Shown one piece after another: positions 24,443 through 34,516 of a stretch of 64,000 nucleotides of DNA. The position numbers and the translations under genes were made by a program. The notes beneath the pieces are model-generated. The model made no database searches and had not been told where the DNA came from. It saw only the letters and a program-made list of their open reading frames with translations. The stretch's first letter is position 1; every line of letters begins with the position of its first letter. The stretch is taken from positions 1,607,501 to 1,671,500 of the forward strand of contig BQUP01000005.1 of NCBI GenBank assembly GCA_022835595.1. Reading direction: 5' to 3'. This DNA comes from Cystobasidium ongulense (Eukaryota; Basidiomycota; Cystobasidiomycetes; Cystobasidiales; Cystobasidiaceae).

Positions 24443-25689
24443 CTACTTGACATCCTTCCACTTGCTAGCGCCTTTGACAAACGCTTCGAAGGTAGTGGGA
24501 GGTCTGTCCAGGAGACTGTGCGAGAAGTCCAAGCTTTCACCGCCGTAGTAACCGTACGGTTCCCTATCAATTATTATCAAGATATCGATTCCTCAGCGTT
24601 TAAGTCTTAGTCTGAGCTCAGAGGAAGTTGTCAAACTTACATGAAAAGCATGTTCTCCAACAATTCGTCCTGGATGAGTTCTGGCATACCCTGGCTTGCC
24701 AAGTGACCTTTGAAGACATTGATAGGTAGCTGATTGAAAGTAAGAGTTTTTCCAGCTTCAGGTTTGGCTTTCTTGAACTCTTCGATGATTCTCGGAGCAG
24801 TATAATAATCGGTCGCGCCAAGTACTTCTTTACCTAGGGTTTTCTCTCTGTTCATCAAGGCTGCTTTGACGAATAGACCAGTGTCCTTGTCTGTATCGAA
24901 CAATGGTATGGGAGTTTTATCGGAGAATACAGCGTTGAAGGTCCATTTTCCATCTTGTTCAGCGATGTTGCTAACGAGGTTGTCCCTGTGCAGGTCATCA
25001 AAGGATGGTCAGGCAATTCCCAAAAAAAAATGACTGTAGCTGAGGAATTCGGGTAACCTACATGTAGAGACCGGGTAGGAAATACGTAGTCGGAACACCA
25101 CTTGCTTTGGCATATTCGCCAATTCGAGCTTTAGAATCGAAGTGATATACATGCGGGAACTCGCCCTTTGTAAGCTTGTTCACATCTTTCAATACTGATA
25201 GAACCAGGTGTTCCACTTTGTTGGCTTTGGCAGCGTCGACAATATTAACACCTTGCTGGTATTCCTTTTTCTCATCCATTGTCTCCCAGCTGCACGTGCA
25301 AGATAGTTTGGCGCGGGGCAGATCCAGTCAGATATGACATTTACGTATGATGAGCAGGCAGCAAAAGCTCACTAGTTTGTCATTGCGAACACGGCATAGA
25401 CGTCTTTCATAGCCGCCTTGAGCGAGGCAGCATCATCGAAGGACGCAGTCACCGTCTCCACACCTTTGGCTTCGAGAGCTTTAGCAGCAGGTTTGGAGGT
25501 GTCTGCCGAATTACCCATGTCACTATCATAGGGCCGACACAAGCTGACACAGCCTGAGTACTTACCTCTTGTTACGCCTCGGATTTTGAAAAGCTGCGAA
25601 GCCTTGCTATCTGATAAGATGGAGTTGATAACTGAACCTCCTTGCTTTCCGGTCGCTCCAAATACAAGGAGAAGCTGTTTCGCGGCCAT
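24443..25689 (-). CDS. NmrA-like family NAD(P)-binding protein
   Basis: Atypical short-chain dehydrogenase of the NmrA/HSCARG family, usually a redox-sensing regulator rather than an enzyme. Five exons on the minus strand: 25689-25566, 25502-25373, 25289-25062, 24985-24641, 24563-24443 (315 residues). The Rossmann glycine motif is VFGATGKQGGSV near the N-terminus. Next come ETVTASFDDAASLKAAMKDV, VFAMTN and HLVLSVLKDV, then a HVYHFDSKARIGEYAKASG segment and the substrate-side half. The fold and length match HSCARG-type proteins. A TATA-like element occurs about 90 nt upstream of the start. No partner gene is recognisable nearby except a downstream-oriented SDR; they are not obviously a pathway pair. 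Confidence 0.9.
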
Positions 25690-25773
25690 TGAAAGCTTGC
25701 TTGACTGTACTGGGGAAGAAGTGAGTGTTGGAAGTGATGAAAGAGAAGAAGAAGACAATCTGGGGCGGACATT

Positions 25774-25782
25774 CCGCTTTAT
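25774..25782 (-). promoter_or_regulatory. Candidate TATA box of the NmrA-like gene
   Basis: On the coding (minus) strand this reads ATTTATAAA followed by G, about 90 nt upstream of the start codon at 25689. Position and sequence fit a fungal TATA element; function is inferred. Confidence 0.4.
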
Positions 25783-26146
25783 AAATGCTTGACAGGTCTC
25801 CGCACGTGCGGCGAGACACCTAATTAAGAAACACAGCTTCTGAGTAAGAAAGATCGGCATTAGGACGCGGGAGTCGCATATAACGCTGACAAGGATCCCC
25901 GGACGCACAGCCAGCGGCCAGCCTGACAGGTGATTAGTACAGGCTACCTTTGCTATTGCTAAGCTGTCGGAGGTATGAAGTGCTGATGAAGGTTGGTGTT
26001 CCAGGAGTGTGGCAGTATAACCTAATCTGTCACGTGATTACAAAGTACCATTGCAGTAGAAGTGTCCAAGCTCACGGTCACAATCTTATGACTATTACGC
26101 AGCATTACCGACTCCTGTTACCAAATAGCCCATCAAGCTACTGTCT
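25783..26146. other. Intergenic region, NmrA-like promoter / SDR 3' side
   Basis: This 364-bp stretch lies between two minus-strand genes. No coding or RNA feature is supported. Confidence 0.4.
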
Positions 26147-27034
26147 CTACCACGGTAGCCCTTCTCCTGACCAGTCATAGAAACGCCCGCTTTTCGAAGA
26201 GTCAAGTCCGGCAATGACTTTCGCTAGACCTGCTGCGCTCTTCTCGGCAGGCATGCCACCATCTCCAGCTTGTTTGCCCATATCAGTGGCTACCCAGCCT
26301 GGAACGAAACTGAGATCAGTCCTAATTGCTACTGATGGACGCTTGATTGAGCTTACCAGGGTGCAATGGCACCACGATGAAACCTTCTCCTGACAACTCA
26401 TTGTGCAGCTGAACAGCCACCATGTTCAGTGCCGACTTTGTGACAGCCTGCAGAGATACGCATTGTCAGCGTCAGCTCATCGTTGCTCGTCCTACTTGTC
26501 CGCTCGATATGCATGAAAATGACCAACATATGGTCCCATGAACCCGCGTGGAGTTTCACGTTGCTTCGTCAAGCTGCCACTCTGACTCGAAATCAGTACT
26601 ATCTTCTTGTGTTGGCCTTTTCGTAATGCGTCCAAGAAAGCGAGAACCACTCTATGCGGTCCAACGACATTTGTATCTAGATAATCGGTCAATTGCTGGG
26701 GTGATGTTGTCAACAGATCGTCTTTTCCGCCAATGGCCGCAATTACTACTAGTAAGTCCTGGAGAGTAGTTTGTTAAGCATAATCAGCTTTCTCTCACCT
26801 TATCGACATGATCGATAGGAACCCTGGACCAACAAGCGATTCAACTTGAGCGGCAGCTTCCTTAACACTAGTCTCATCCGTGATGTCGAGCTGGAGTACT
26901 TTGACGCCTTCTTGGAATGCCATACCTTCAGGCTTGCGGACAGCTGCTATGGTATCATAGCCGTCTTCCTTGAGTTGTCGAGCTAGCTCTTTGCCTATAC
27001 CGCGCGAGGCACCAACGATGAGTGCGGTGGGCAT
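26147..27034 (-). CDS. Short-chain dehydrogenase/reductase
   Basis: Classical SDR, likely NAD(P)-dependent; substrate unknown. Four exons on the minus strand: 27034-26834, 26758-26528, 26447-26357, 26298-26147 (224 residues). The cofactor motif GASRGIGKELA follows the start directly. Next are VLQLDITDETSVKEA, VVIAAIGG in place of the usual NAG, LISSQSGS with the catalytic serine, and after splicing PYAVTKSALN, the YxxxK pair. The first two introns both start with the unusual donor GTTGGT. Using these donors gives a consistent frame and rebuilds YxxxK, whereas the nearby canonical GTGAGA donor breaks it. The short length and Rossmann features resemble C-factor-like SDRs. Confidence 0.88.
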
Positions 27035-27538
27035 CCTGAAAGACGGGGCGACAGATAAGAGCCTAGTGCAGTAAATAAGCGTAGCTGGTAGGCAAGCAAG
27101 TGCAGAAGGACGAGTCAAGCTACATTGCTGCTTTCTTTCCAAGCGCCACCGATCGCCTGGACCTCGGCCGCTTCTTGCCGTCGGCTGTATCATGTAATTT
27201 ACGCACGCACAAGTTGCGACTGATGCACCACGATACCTCCCAGTCTGATTATGCTGGCAAGAGGTCCACTCTATGACGGGCCCTGGTCTGATCTGTCCTG
27301 CCCCGAGCTACGCCTGTCCCAACCGAGCCGGATGCGATTGCAAAACGAGCGGGCTTGCTCAAAGCCGCACGTCTCGAAGCTAAGCTGACAACGCCGCCTT
27401 GAGTTATTCAGCTATTCATCCAGCTATCTATCCCATCTCTTGCATTGCCCGCTGATCCGGTCATCTATCGAGTCTGGCACTCGCAGTCTATTGCACCATC
27501 GTGTTTCCGCGTAGGCGCACAAGCAATCATTATTCAAG
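27035..27538. other. Divergent intergenic region, SDR / coiled-coil protein 1
   Basis: These 504 bp lie between opposite start codons and should carry both promoters. No other feature seen. Confidence 0.45.
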
Positions 27539-28665
27539 ATGAAATCCACTGGTGGAACACTGCTTCATCACACTCCCGGACCTTTTTCTTCTACCAGCGT
27601 CAAACAGCAAAACCCTTCCTACCCTGATACACCACCTCAAACTCCATCGAGAATCAAGCAAAAAGGAAAATCGACTGGTCAGAGCGGGTCATATTCTCGA
27701 CAGTCAACGCCAGAGAAGCACTACAAATCAAGACGCAAGTCTCACATCTGCCCTGACTGGGGACCTCAGTGCAGGGACGTCGAGCACCTCAATGCCACTA
27801 TCTATCGATATATCAAGGGTGTGGAACAGCTAGAAGCCGAATATGACGCACAGGAGGTAGAGCTAGGCGAGGAACGTAGAAAGAACGAAAAGCTAAAGCA
27901 GAAGCTACACACTAAAGCTGCCAAAATCGAAAGTCTGGAGTCCGAGCGCGCGAGTCTCCTGTACGAAGTCAACCGGTGGAAAGTCAGTTACGAGGACGCA
28001 TGCTCCGAGCAGTCCAATCTCACGCCCATGAACGATACTGTTCCAGATACATGTGCCTCAGTCAAGCCAGAGCAGTTTCCACGCACTCCCTATGCTGGCG
28101 GGTCAAATTTCTGCCTGGTTGCGTGTCCTCCTGAGACACTGGCCGCTGCATACAAGCTTCCTACAAACAAGTCTAGCCAAATGTCTATGGGCCTCGGTAT
28201 CTCTCGACAGGCACAGGCAGAAGCTCTCCCTACAATCGAAGCTGCACCTTCCGTTTCTCAAGTCAAGCAAGAGCATGCAGGCTCAGCCATGTCCCCAGCA
28301 ACGTTCCACTCCTGTCCCAGCTACGGATCCGCATCCTCGACACCGACCATAATACGCGATTGCCAATCGTTCAGCAGCTCGGTCACCAGGCCACCTGTCT
28401 CACCTGAGTTTGTTGGAAGTCCTAATTGGGAGCCCGTTTACAGATTGAAAGACGCTCTGAAAGAGGTAAGCCCCGATACGTCTTTACTCGGACAGTAGTG
28501 CCTCGGTCCTCTGACATTTTGCCCCTGGGTTCGAAGATGGATCAAACAAGAGTAAGGCTCGACGTTACCGCCATTGAAGGAATTGAGCCACTGCAACAGG
28601 TGTCGGACTACCTATCCCGCATGCTGCAGCTACAACCACCAGCGAAAGATTGGCCTCCAGGCTAG
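27539..28665 (+). CDS. Unknown coiled-coil protein 1
   Basis: Not recognised. Exons 27539-28465 and 28537-28665 give 351 residues. If the 71-nt intron (donor GTAAGC, acceptor TTCGAAG, branch CTGAC) is retained, the frame stops at 28498 after 319 residues. The N-terminus is Ser/Pro/Thr-rich and basic (PDTPPQTPSRIKQKGK). Residues about 85-145 form a charged heptad-like helix (VEQLEAEYDAQEVELGEERR, then KLKQKLHTKAAKIESLESE). The remainder is low complexity with scattered SP and TP sites and a DALKE-MDQTRV splice junction. It contains one CPDW and one QC, but no zinc motif. It could be a fungus-specific cytoskeletal or regulatory protein; this is a guess. It is followed on the same strand by another coiled-coil gene. 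Confidence 0.6.
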
Positions 28666-28741
28666 TGGTCGCAATGCACCTATTGTATGCTTGATAACGA
28701 AGAGTGGGACATGTGTGCCTAAGCCCTATTGTGCCTGAGCC

Positions 28742-28845
28742 ATTGTGATTTGGACGGGCTTGTCGGATGTCGGTGTGGACTGCAAAGCGTACCAATTGTC
28801 ATTTGGACTGGCTTGCCGGATTTTAATGTGGACTGCAAGGTGTAC
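28742..28845. repeat. Diverged 52-bp tandem repeat
   Basis: Two imperfect copies of about 52 bp lie head to tail at 28742-28792 and 28794-28845. Shared blocks are ATTTGGAC, GGCTTG, CGGAT, TGTGGACTGCAA and GTGTAC/GCGTAC. They sit between the two coiled-coil genes, upstream of the second start at 28938. No third copy is clear. Confidence 0.8.
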
Positions 28846-28937
28846 TGATAACAATGATCCCTTTAGCTTTGTGTGTTGACCTGTTCCCCAATACAATCTA
28901 TATTGCTCAACATTGCCCAAAGCTGGCAAACTAAAAT

Positions 28938-30412
28938 ATGAAAGCAAAAACACCCAAAACTCAGAGATGCTACGACGAATACCTAGAGCGAGAAGCGGAA
29001 GACAAATTAGACGAGGAGCGTTTGACGCACAAAGCCGAATTAGCATCGAAGGATGAGGAGATTGACGACCTCAAAGACGAATTAGCAATAAAGGATGAGG
29101 AGATTGACGAGCTCAAACGCATGTTGCAGAAGGAAATGGAGACCAAAGACAATCTCACGGGCAGAATTAAAGCAGTCTACATAGCAAAAAAGCAAACTCC
29201 TGACGATAAGTCGCAGCAAATCAAAGAACTCAAAAACCTTTGCCAAAAGTACATGAAGGCGTTTAAAGAATCTCAAGCACGTTACTTTACACAATACCAA
29301 ATCAATTCGGAACAGAACGATATGTTCGCCCTGAAGGAAGATGAATGTCGCGAGCTTGAAAGGCAGAATGAAGCACTCGAACGGGAAAGGACGCGGCTTC
29401 CCGACGGCACCTACATCTGCAAGTTGCAGCAGGATCTTAGCGACGCACAACACGCATTCGAAGAGGCGGATGGTCTTCTCCTGAAGCAGAAGCAAGCATT
29501 TGATCATCTTGCAGCACGTTACGATGCTCTACACCACCTCAAAGCAAAGCACATCGCTCAAATCGATAAATATAAGAGACGACAGTCAGCTATGCGACAG
29601 GAGCTAAAGGAAGAGACGAAACGAGCGGAGAGTGCTCTGGAGAGACTGAATCTGATGCTGGCAGAAGTCCAGGGAAATGAAACGAAATATAGGGAAAACC
29701 AAGCTAGTCTGGAGGAAGAAGTTGGCGAGTGGAAGTTGAGGTCCAAAGCACAGGCCGAGAAGTTGACTCTGGCATTGGCAGAAGCTCAGGAAGTCAATGC
29801 CAGATACGGAGAATGCCAAGCGAATCGGGAGAAAGAGAATAGCGAATGGAGGCAAAAAGTCGAAGAATTGCTGGAGAAGAATGGGAAGAACGCCGTAACC
29901 ATTGCGAAACTAGAGGAGGCACTCAGAAATTCTTCGAAGGACATCGCAAAGCCCGCCACCGATACGATTAGGAAGATTGACGGTCCCACAAACGAAACAG
30001 CAGAGTCGTTGAACGTCCAAGTAGGTTCCTGAATGAGCTGTACTCCTCTTTTCAGAGTATAAGGCTGAAGCGCGCCTCTTCACAGACACCCAGTTTGAAT
30101 CGTTCATACATGTCTCAATCAGCACGCAAGTCCGGTATTCCAGTCCTGAGCGCCCGGCGGCCATACACTATCGATTTGAAGAGAAGCAGAGCATCTACAA
30201 TAGGAGAGCCAGTGAAGGATATTTCCCGTTCTGGACATACCTTCAGAATGTCCACAACTGGAAAGCAGTTCGGAATGACTGAAGTGGATGACGCTCGAGC
30301 GGGCACTGGTGCGTCGCAGGGATTTGCTAATTCGTTGATTAGGCTAAGTGACACGATCACATCTATTGCCCATCAAACAACAGGTCCAAGACCTACCCTG
30401 GTACCATTGTAA
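28938..30412 (+). CDS. Unknown coiled-coil protein 2
   Basis: Not recognised. Exons 28938-30020 and 30086-30412 give 469 residues; without splicing the frame ends at 30032. The 65-nt intron (GTAGGT to CACAG) is phase 0 and typical in size. Residues about 15-345 are almost wholly charged alpha-helix of coiled-coil type, including a short internal repeat (ELASKDEEIDDLK, then ELAIKDEEIDELK). The C-terminal exon is different: basic, Ser/Arg-rich, and non-helical (SARKSGIPVLSARRPYTIDL), like an intrinsically disordered or microtubule/DNA-binding tail. This layout resembles structural spindle, septum or kinetochore proteins, but nothing identifies it. The second exon is open over its full length, which supports the splice. 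Confidence 0.65.
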
Positions 30413-30620
30413 GTAACGCTATATTCTGTGTAGGGAAGAGCGAAGCTGATGCCGCTGCTCAGCGCAAGAGTAATGAATGCTCAGCAACCAATGGGCAAAT
30501 GGACAGGACGCGCAACAGACCCAATGGGTGACGTCTTTGCCGTCAGAAATTGAGCTCGCCTTCTCCGTCTTGATTTCTAGATCGTCATCACTGTCAGGTA
30601 CCTGATTGTTTACTGTATTA

Positions 30621-33132
30621 TCAAGGTTTACGTCTTCTTGGTGTCCGCCCTGTCCCTCCTCTTGTTGTACCCTTACCAATCATACTGTTTTCGACCATGA
30701 CTGAGTCATCCGCATCTGGCATCTCCATCATCTGTAAATCTGGTTCACTTGGCGCAACACTTCCTAACCTCCTGCTCCGTCTCGGAGGCGCATTGTCTTT
30801 TGTAGAAGACGCCGAGATTGTCTTGCCTTTCTTTGCAGGTGTAGGAGCAGTCGTATCTCTCGTAGACGTCGTCCGCTGCCGTGTTTTCCGGCCTGTCGTG
30901 GACGCGGAAGTAGTAGCATCGCTTGCCTGAGGAGCGACGGAAGATTGACGTCTTGAGCGAGTAGAGCGGGCTGGAGGAGCCGCAAAGTCGGCGACCGTGA
31001 CATTGGCAGGAACTTCATGATTACGTCGGACGGAGCCAGGTATCGGAATTTCACTAATATCACTCATGCCAGCGTCCGAATGATGGTCATCTTCGTCATC
31101 TGTCAAAGTAGTTGCGGTACCAGCAGCGCTGGCCGAGGACGGGAAGGCTCCAGGTGGAAGATGCTTCTTTGGTGTTTTTGCCGGCAAGTCGTATGCCTTT
31201 GGCTCTTCTCGCCGAGTAGAGGACTCTGCAGACTCCGCATTTCCTTGATTTTGACGTTTCTGGTATTTCCTCATCGCTTCACTAAAGTCCAGCTGTGTGG
31301 CTGGCTGACGAGCAGCCGCATTGGCGGGACGATGCAGGCCGAAGCCCTGAACCGTGGGTTTCCTTGAGGATTGGCTTGCTAGACTAGCAAAAGGCGAACC
31401 TGTAATTCTACCTGGAGTACCCGATCTAGCAGGGGAAGCCGGAATGGCAGAGCTATATACGCTAGTTGGAGCGTGCCGTGATTTTACTGGGCTATCAGAC
31501 TTTTTAACCGCGTTCCAGACATCCATGCGTTCGTCGTGTTTCGCTTGCGTCCTGCTGAGACCTATGTTGTTTTGCCCAGATGGTCTAAGCAGACCTCCAG
31601 CTGAAAGTGGCAGATCTTGTTCCCTGTTCAGGGGTTTCCCGCCGACTTTCATTTCGTCGATGAATGCCTTGTTTGCTTTAGCTTGCGCTAATGATCGCGG
31701 TACTGGTAAATTCGGTACGCTCAATCCACCTGCCCATGGCATTTGTGTGATGCTAGCGGAAGCGGTGGAAGTCGATGCTTGCGGCGCCTTCTGCACCTCG
31801 GTAGACGAAGATAGAGTAACATCAACAAGCGAGCGCTGGATGGGTGGAAGAACGGAAAACAAGTCGGCGAGAATGTCCTGAACTCGCTTTTGGTCTCGTG
31901 CTGATCTTCTTAAGGACGTTGAAGACTGTGACAGTAGCGTGATGGCATCGACGTATCTAGATATTGGCTTGTCAGCAAACAGCTTTCCTATGTTTGCCCT
32001 GTAATGGCTCACCTTCCTTGGGCCATAAGTCTGCCAGTCGCCCATTCCGTGAGCAACGAAATGTTCGTATCCGGCAGCTTTGAGCTCGATGCCAAGGCTT
32101 CAGACAGCCAGCTCATCATTGCCGCATCTTCCTCTCGTGATAGAGGCATGTATAGGAGTTTATCGAGAGCCTGACTTAAGGGTGGAACAGCTGCGATGAA
32201 GTTAGGTCACTATCAGCATGGTGGCCTTCCCATATGGGAAGAGGCAGAAACATACAGGTGAAACATGTGTCGAATATGAAAGATATGATATCCGAGATTC
32301 TTCGGCCTGCCTGTTCGAGCGCTTCTGCTTCAATGTCGCCATCTTCTTGCACATCCGCTAGAGCCATCTTCCTGCTCAATTCGAGGGCTTCTGTCACTCG
32401 ACCGAGACGCAGGAAAGCAGCTAGTATGATCTTGACCTCGTCCATCTCTTGCGGGTCTGGATACTTGTATGTGACGATGCTAACAATGAGCTCGGCTGAT
32501 TCAGATCTGTTGTCACTTGCGTTGAGCATCCGCAGAATGGAAGGCAGGAACTGTTGAAAGGACAAGTAAGCTCAAAGGACTCTTTATAGAAGGGAGCAGG
32601 GCATACATCAGGTACTACGGCTGGTGCGCACAGCTTCTTGCATCCCGACGCGTATTGTTCATGGTCTAGTAGCCAGTAGGCCTCTGTACTGGTAACGAAG
32701 CGCTTAGGCTGGAACAAGCGAAGTGTCAGGCAGGATCATGTAGTGTCATCTCCCGGTTAGCTTACAATGCGTCTCTTGTGGGCATACTGAGCTTCTCGGC
32801 CGTCGGCGAACTCCTTCAAGAGGTAATATACAAGGCAGTTCTTCTTGAGTGTGTCGAATGTCGGCGAGTCGTCAATGGCGGACAGAAGACGTCGAAGCGA
32901 TAGGTGTTCTTCGGGGGGATAGAGGACAGCTGAGGTGAGAGACAATATCAGATCCAGTAGCTTGTGAGGTATGCTCACAGCACTCACGGTCTATCTGCGC
33001 AAGGTGCAGTAAGCGGTCGAAAAGAACGAGACCGTCAGGCGCAGCTCGTCGCCGACCTGGGACGCCCGAGCGAGTCCATGGAAGCTCGACCTCGTCTTCA
33101 CTCGAGACAAAGTATGGCAGCGCCTCGCTCAT
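30621..33132 (-). CDS. ELYS-like nucleoporin
   Basis: Nuclear pore assembly protein of the ELYS/MEL-28 type, expected at the nucleoplasmic face of the pore with the Y-complex. Six exons on the minus strand: 33132-32988, 32929-32766, 32708-32607, 32550-32256, 32190-32013, 31956-30621 (739 residues). The first half is the ELYS alpha-solenoid: KKNCLVYYLLKEFADG, then EAYWLLDHEQYASGCKKL, FLPSILRMLNAS and VKIILAAFLRLGRVTEAL. The second half is disordered, rich in S, T, P, R and K, with repeated SRRxS and RRSRR motifs and a basic C-terminus GGTGRTPRRRKP similar to an AT-hook. Fungal ELYS lacks the animal beta-propeller, in line with this short form. The family call rests on the solenoid pattern, not an alignment. 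Confidence 0.8.
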
Positions 33133-33150
33133 TGCGAGTGCTGCTGTCGC

Positions 33151-33176
33151 TGTTGATGGTGTTGATGGTGTTGATC
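33151..33176. repeat. 9-bp tandem repeat in ELYS-like 5' region
   Basis: TGTTGATGG repeats nearly three times, about 20 bp upstream of the ELYS-like start codon on the opposite strand. It is probably in its 5' UTR or core promoter, and is a simple minisatellite. Confidence 0.8.
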
Positions 33177-33318
33177 AAAGATGCACAAGGCGGATTGCCC
33201 ACGAGAGCTCTCTTCTACTCTGCACTTAATCAAGAACATTTACTCCATACTCGACATTCATGCTGCTTCTCTAACACACCGCTCAAGCTGAGCAACTGCT
33301 CTCAGCAAATTAACAGCC

Positions 33319-34252
33319 ATGGATCCCTACGATATCGTCCGCGAGCAGGTCGAAGCAAGTCTCCAGGCGGCGTCGAGCTTGCACTCGTCATACAAGCGCA
33401 TACTGGCTACAGTTCCCAAAGCATCGCAAGCAATATCTGAAGAGCTAACATGGAGCAGGGACGAGCTCAACGGAACCCTCGTCTCGCTGGAAGGCGACCT
33501 CGAAGAGCTGGAAATGAGCGTAGACACGGTCAGTCAGGACCCAGCGCGCTTTGGACTCAATACTTCTGAGGTCCGGCAACGACAGGCATTTGTAGCTCGG
33601 GTGACAGGTGTGTACTGACAGGCATATACTTCTTCATGTATGAACACAATACTGACTGACTTGCATATCGTTGCCACCACTAGACGAGATAACGGTGAAT
33701 ACCAAGTCTCTCAGATGAGGTTCGGATAGTCACTGACAGACGTGTTGCGTTATCGCATCTAGTCTATGCGCCAAACATTAGGTGATACAAGTGGAAGCAG
33801 GAGACAGAGTGCTGGAAAGGTGAGTATCATGAACACGTGTCCATCTATGCAAGCAGCCTGGTTTGAATTCTAATACGTCCTGCCTGCGACCATCATAGTA
33901 CGACTCCTCAAGTCGGGAGTATGGTAACGCCTCTTCCTCTTATCCTCCATCACCTCCTCCAGAAGATGAGATCCCATCGACATACGAGGGACAACAGCAG
34001 CAGTTCCTGTACGAAAATCAGAATACATTGTTGGATGGTGTAGGAAGGACGGTGTCTACGCTTAAACAGCAAGCAGGTCTCATGGGCCGTGAAGTCTTCG
34101 ACCAAGTAGGCATGCTTGAAGACTTGGAAAGCGGAGTCGAAAATTCGCAAAACAGACTTGACAAGGCGAATAGGAAGCTGAACAAGTTTATACAAGACAA
34201 TAAAAGTGAGCAACCCTCACATGTACTCTTTCTGGGCTTGTACTGAGCAAAG

Positions 34253-34301
<49 letters not shown>

Positions 34302-34351
34302 ACATCNNNNNNNNNNTGTCATTCCTGTTGCTGCTCATCATATTATTGTAG
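33319..34351 (+). CDS. TLG1: Syntaxin-6/Tlg1-type t-SNARE, interrupted by assembly gap
   Basis: Golgi-endosome Qc-SNARE. Exons 33319-33607, 33684-33694, 33763-33819, 33899-34205, then a last exon that starts in or near the gap and ends at 34351. The N-terminus (MDPYDIVREQVEASLQAA) and FGLNTSEVRQRQAFV match the syntaxin-6 N-terminal domain. The SNARE helix is ENQNTLLDGVGRTVSTLKQQ ... MLEDLESGVENSQNRLDKAN. Exon 2 is an 11-nt microexon. The fourth exon ends in phase 1 at GTGAGC; 50 bp later a run of 49 C and ten N interrupts the sequence. Just after it, SFLLLLIILL followed by a stop fits the end of the C-terminal membrane anchor. The start of the last exon cannot be placed. Confidence 0.85.
34253..34301 (+). 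repeat. 49-nt poly-C tract
   Basis: An uninterrupted run of 49 C residues lies within the last intron of the SNARE gene, five bases before a ten-N gap. It may be a true G/C homopolymer, or an artefact at a contig join. Confidence 0.95.
34307..34316. other. Assembly gap (10 N)
   Basis: Ten N bases mark a gap of unknown true size. The missing sequence should contain the acceptor and part of the transmembrane exon of the SNARE gene. Confidence 1.
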
Positions 34352-34516
34352 CGCAGGTTTAGGTAGTATTGCGTCAGTTGCACTACGTAGATGTTGTTGT
34401 CAGGCTGCCCTTCGACCCTCTTTACTTGTACCAAACCGGGTTTCCGTATCCCTGTATCCTGTTAATTGCGAATGTACAACAACAAGCTCAAAGCTACAGG
34501 CTTCACAGACCGCAGT

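Noticed and set aside
28426-28536. A separate gene starting at 28426 ahead of the MDQTRV segment
   Set aside because: The segment from 28537 is better explained as exon 2 of coiled-coil protein 1; the upstream part overlaps its coding exon in another frame.
34220-34350. A glycine-rich reading frame on the minus strand across the poly-C tract
   Set aside because: It is only the translation of the homopolymer and the N gap.
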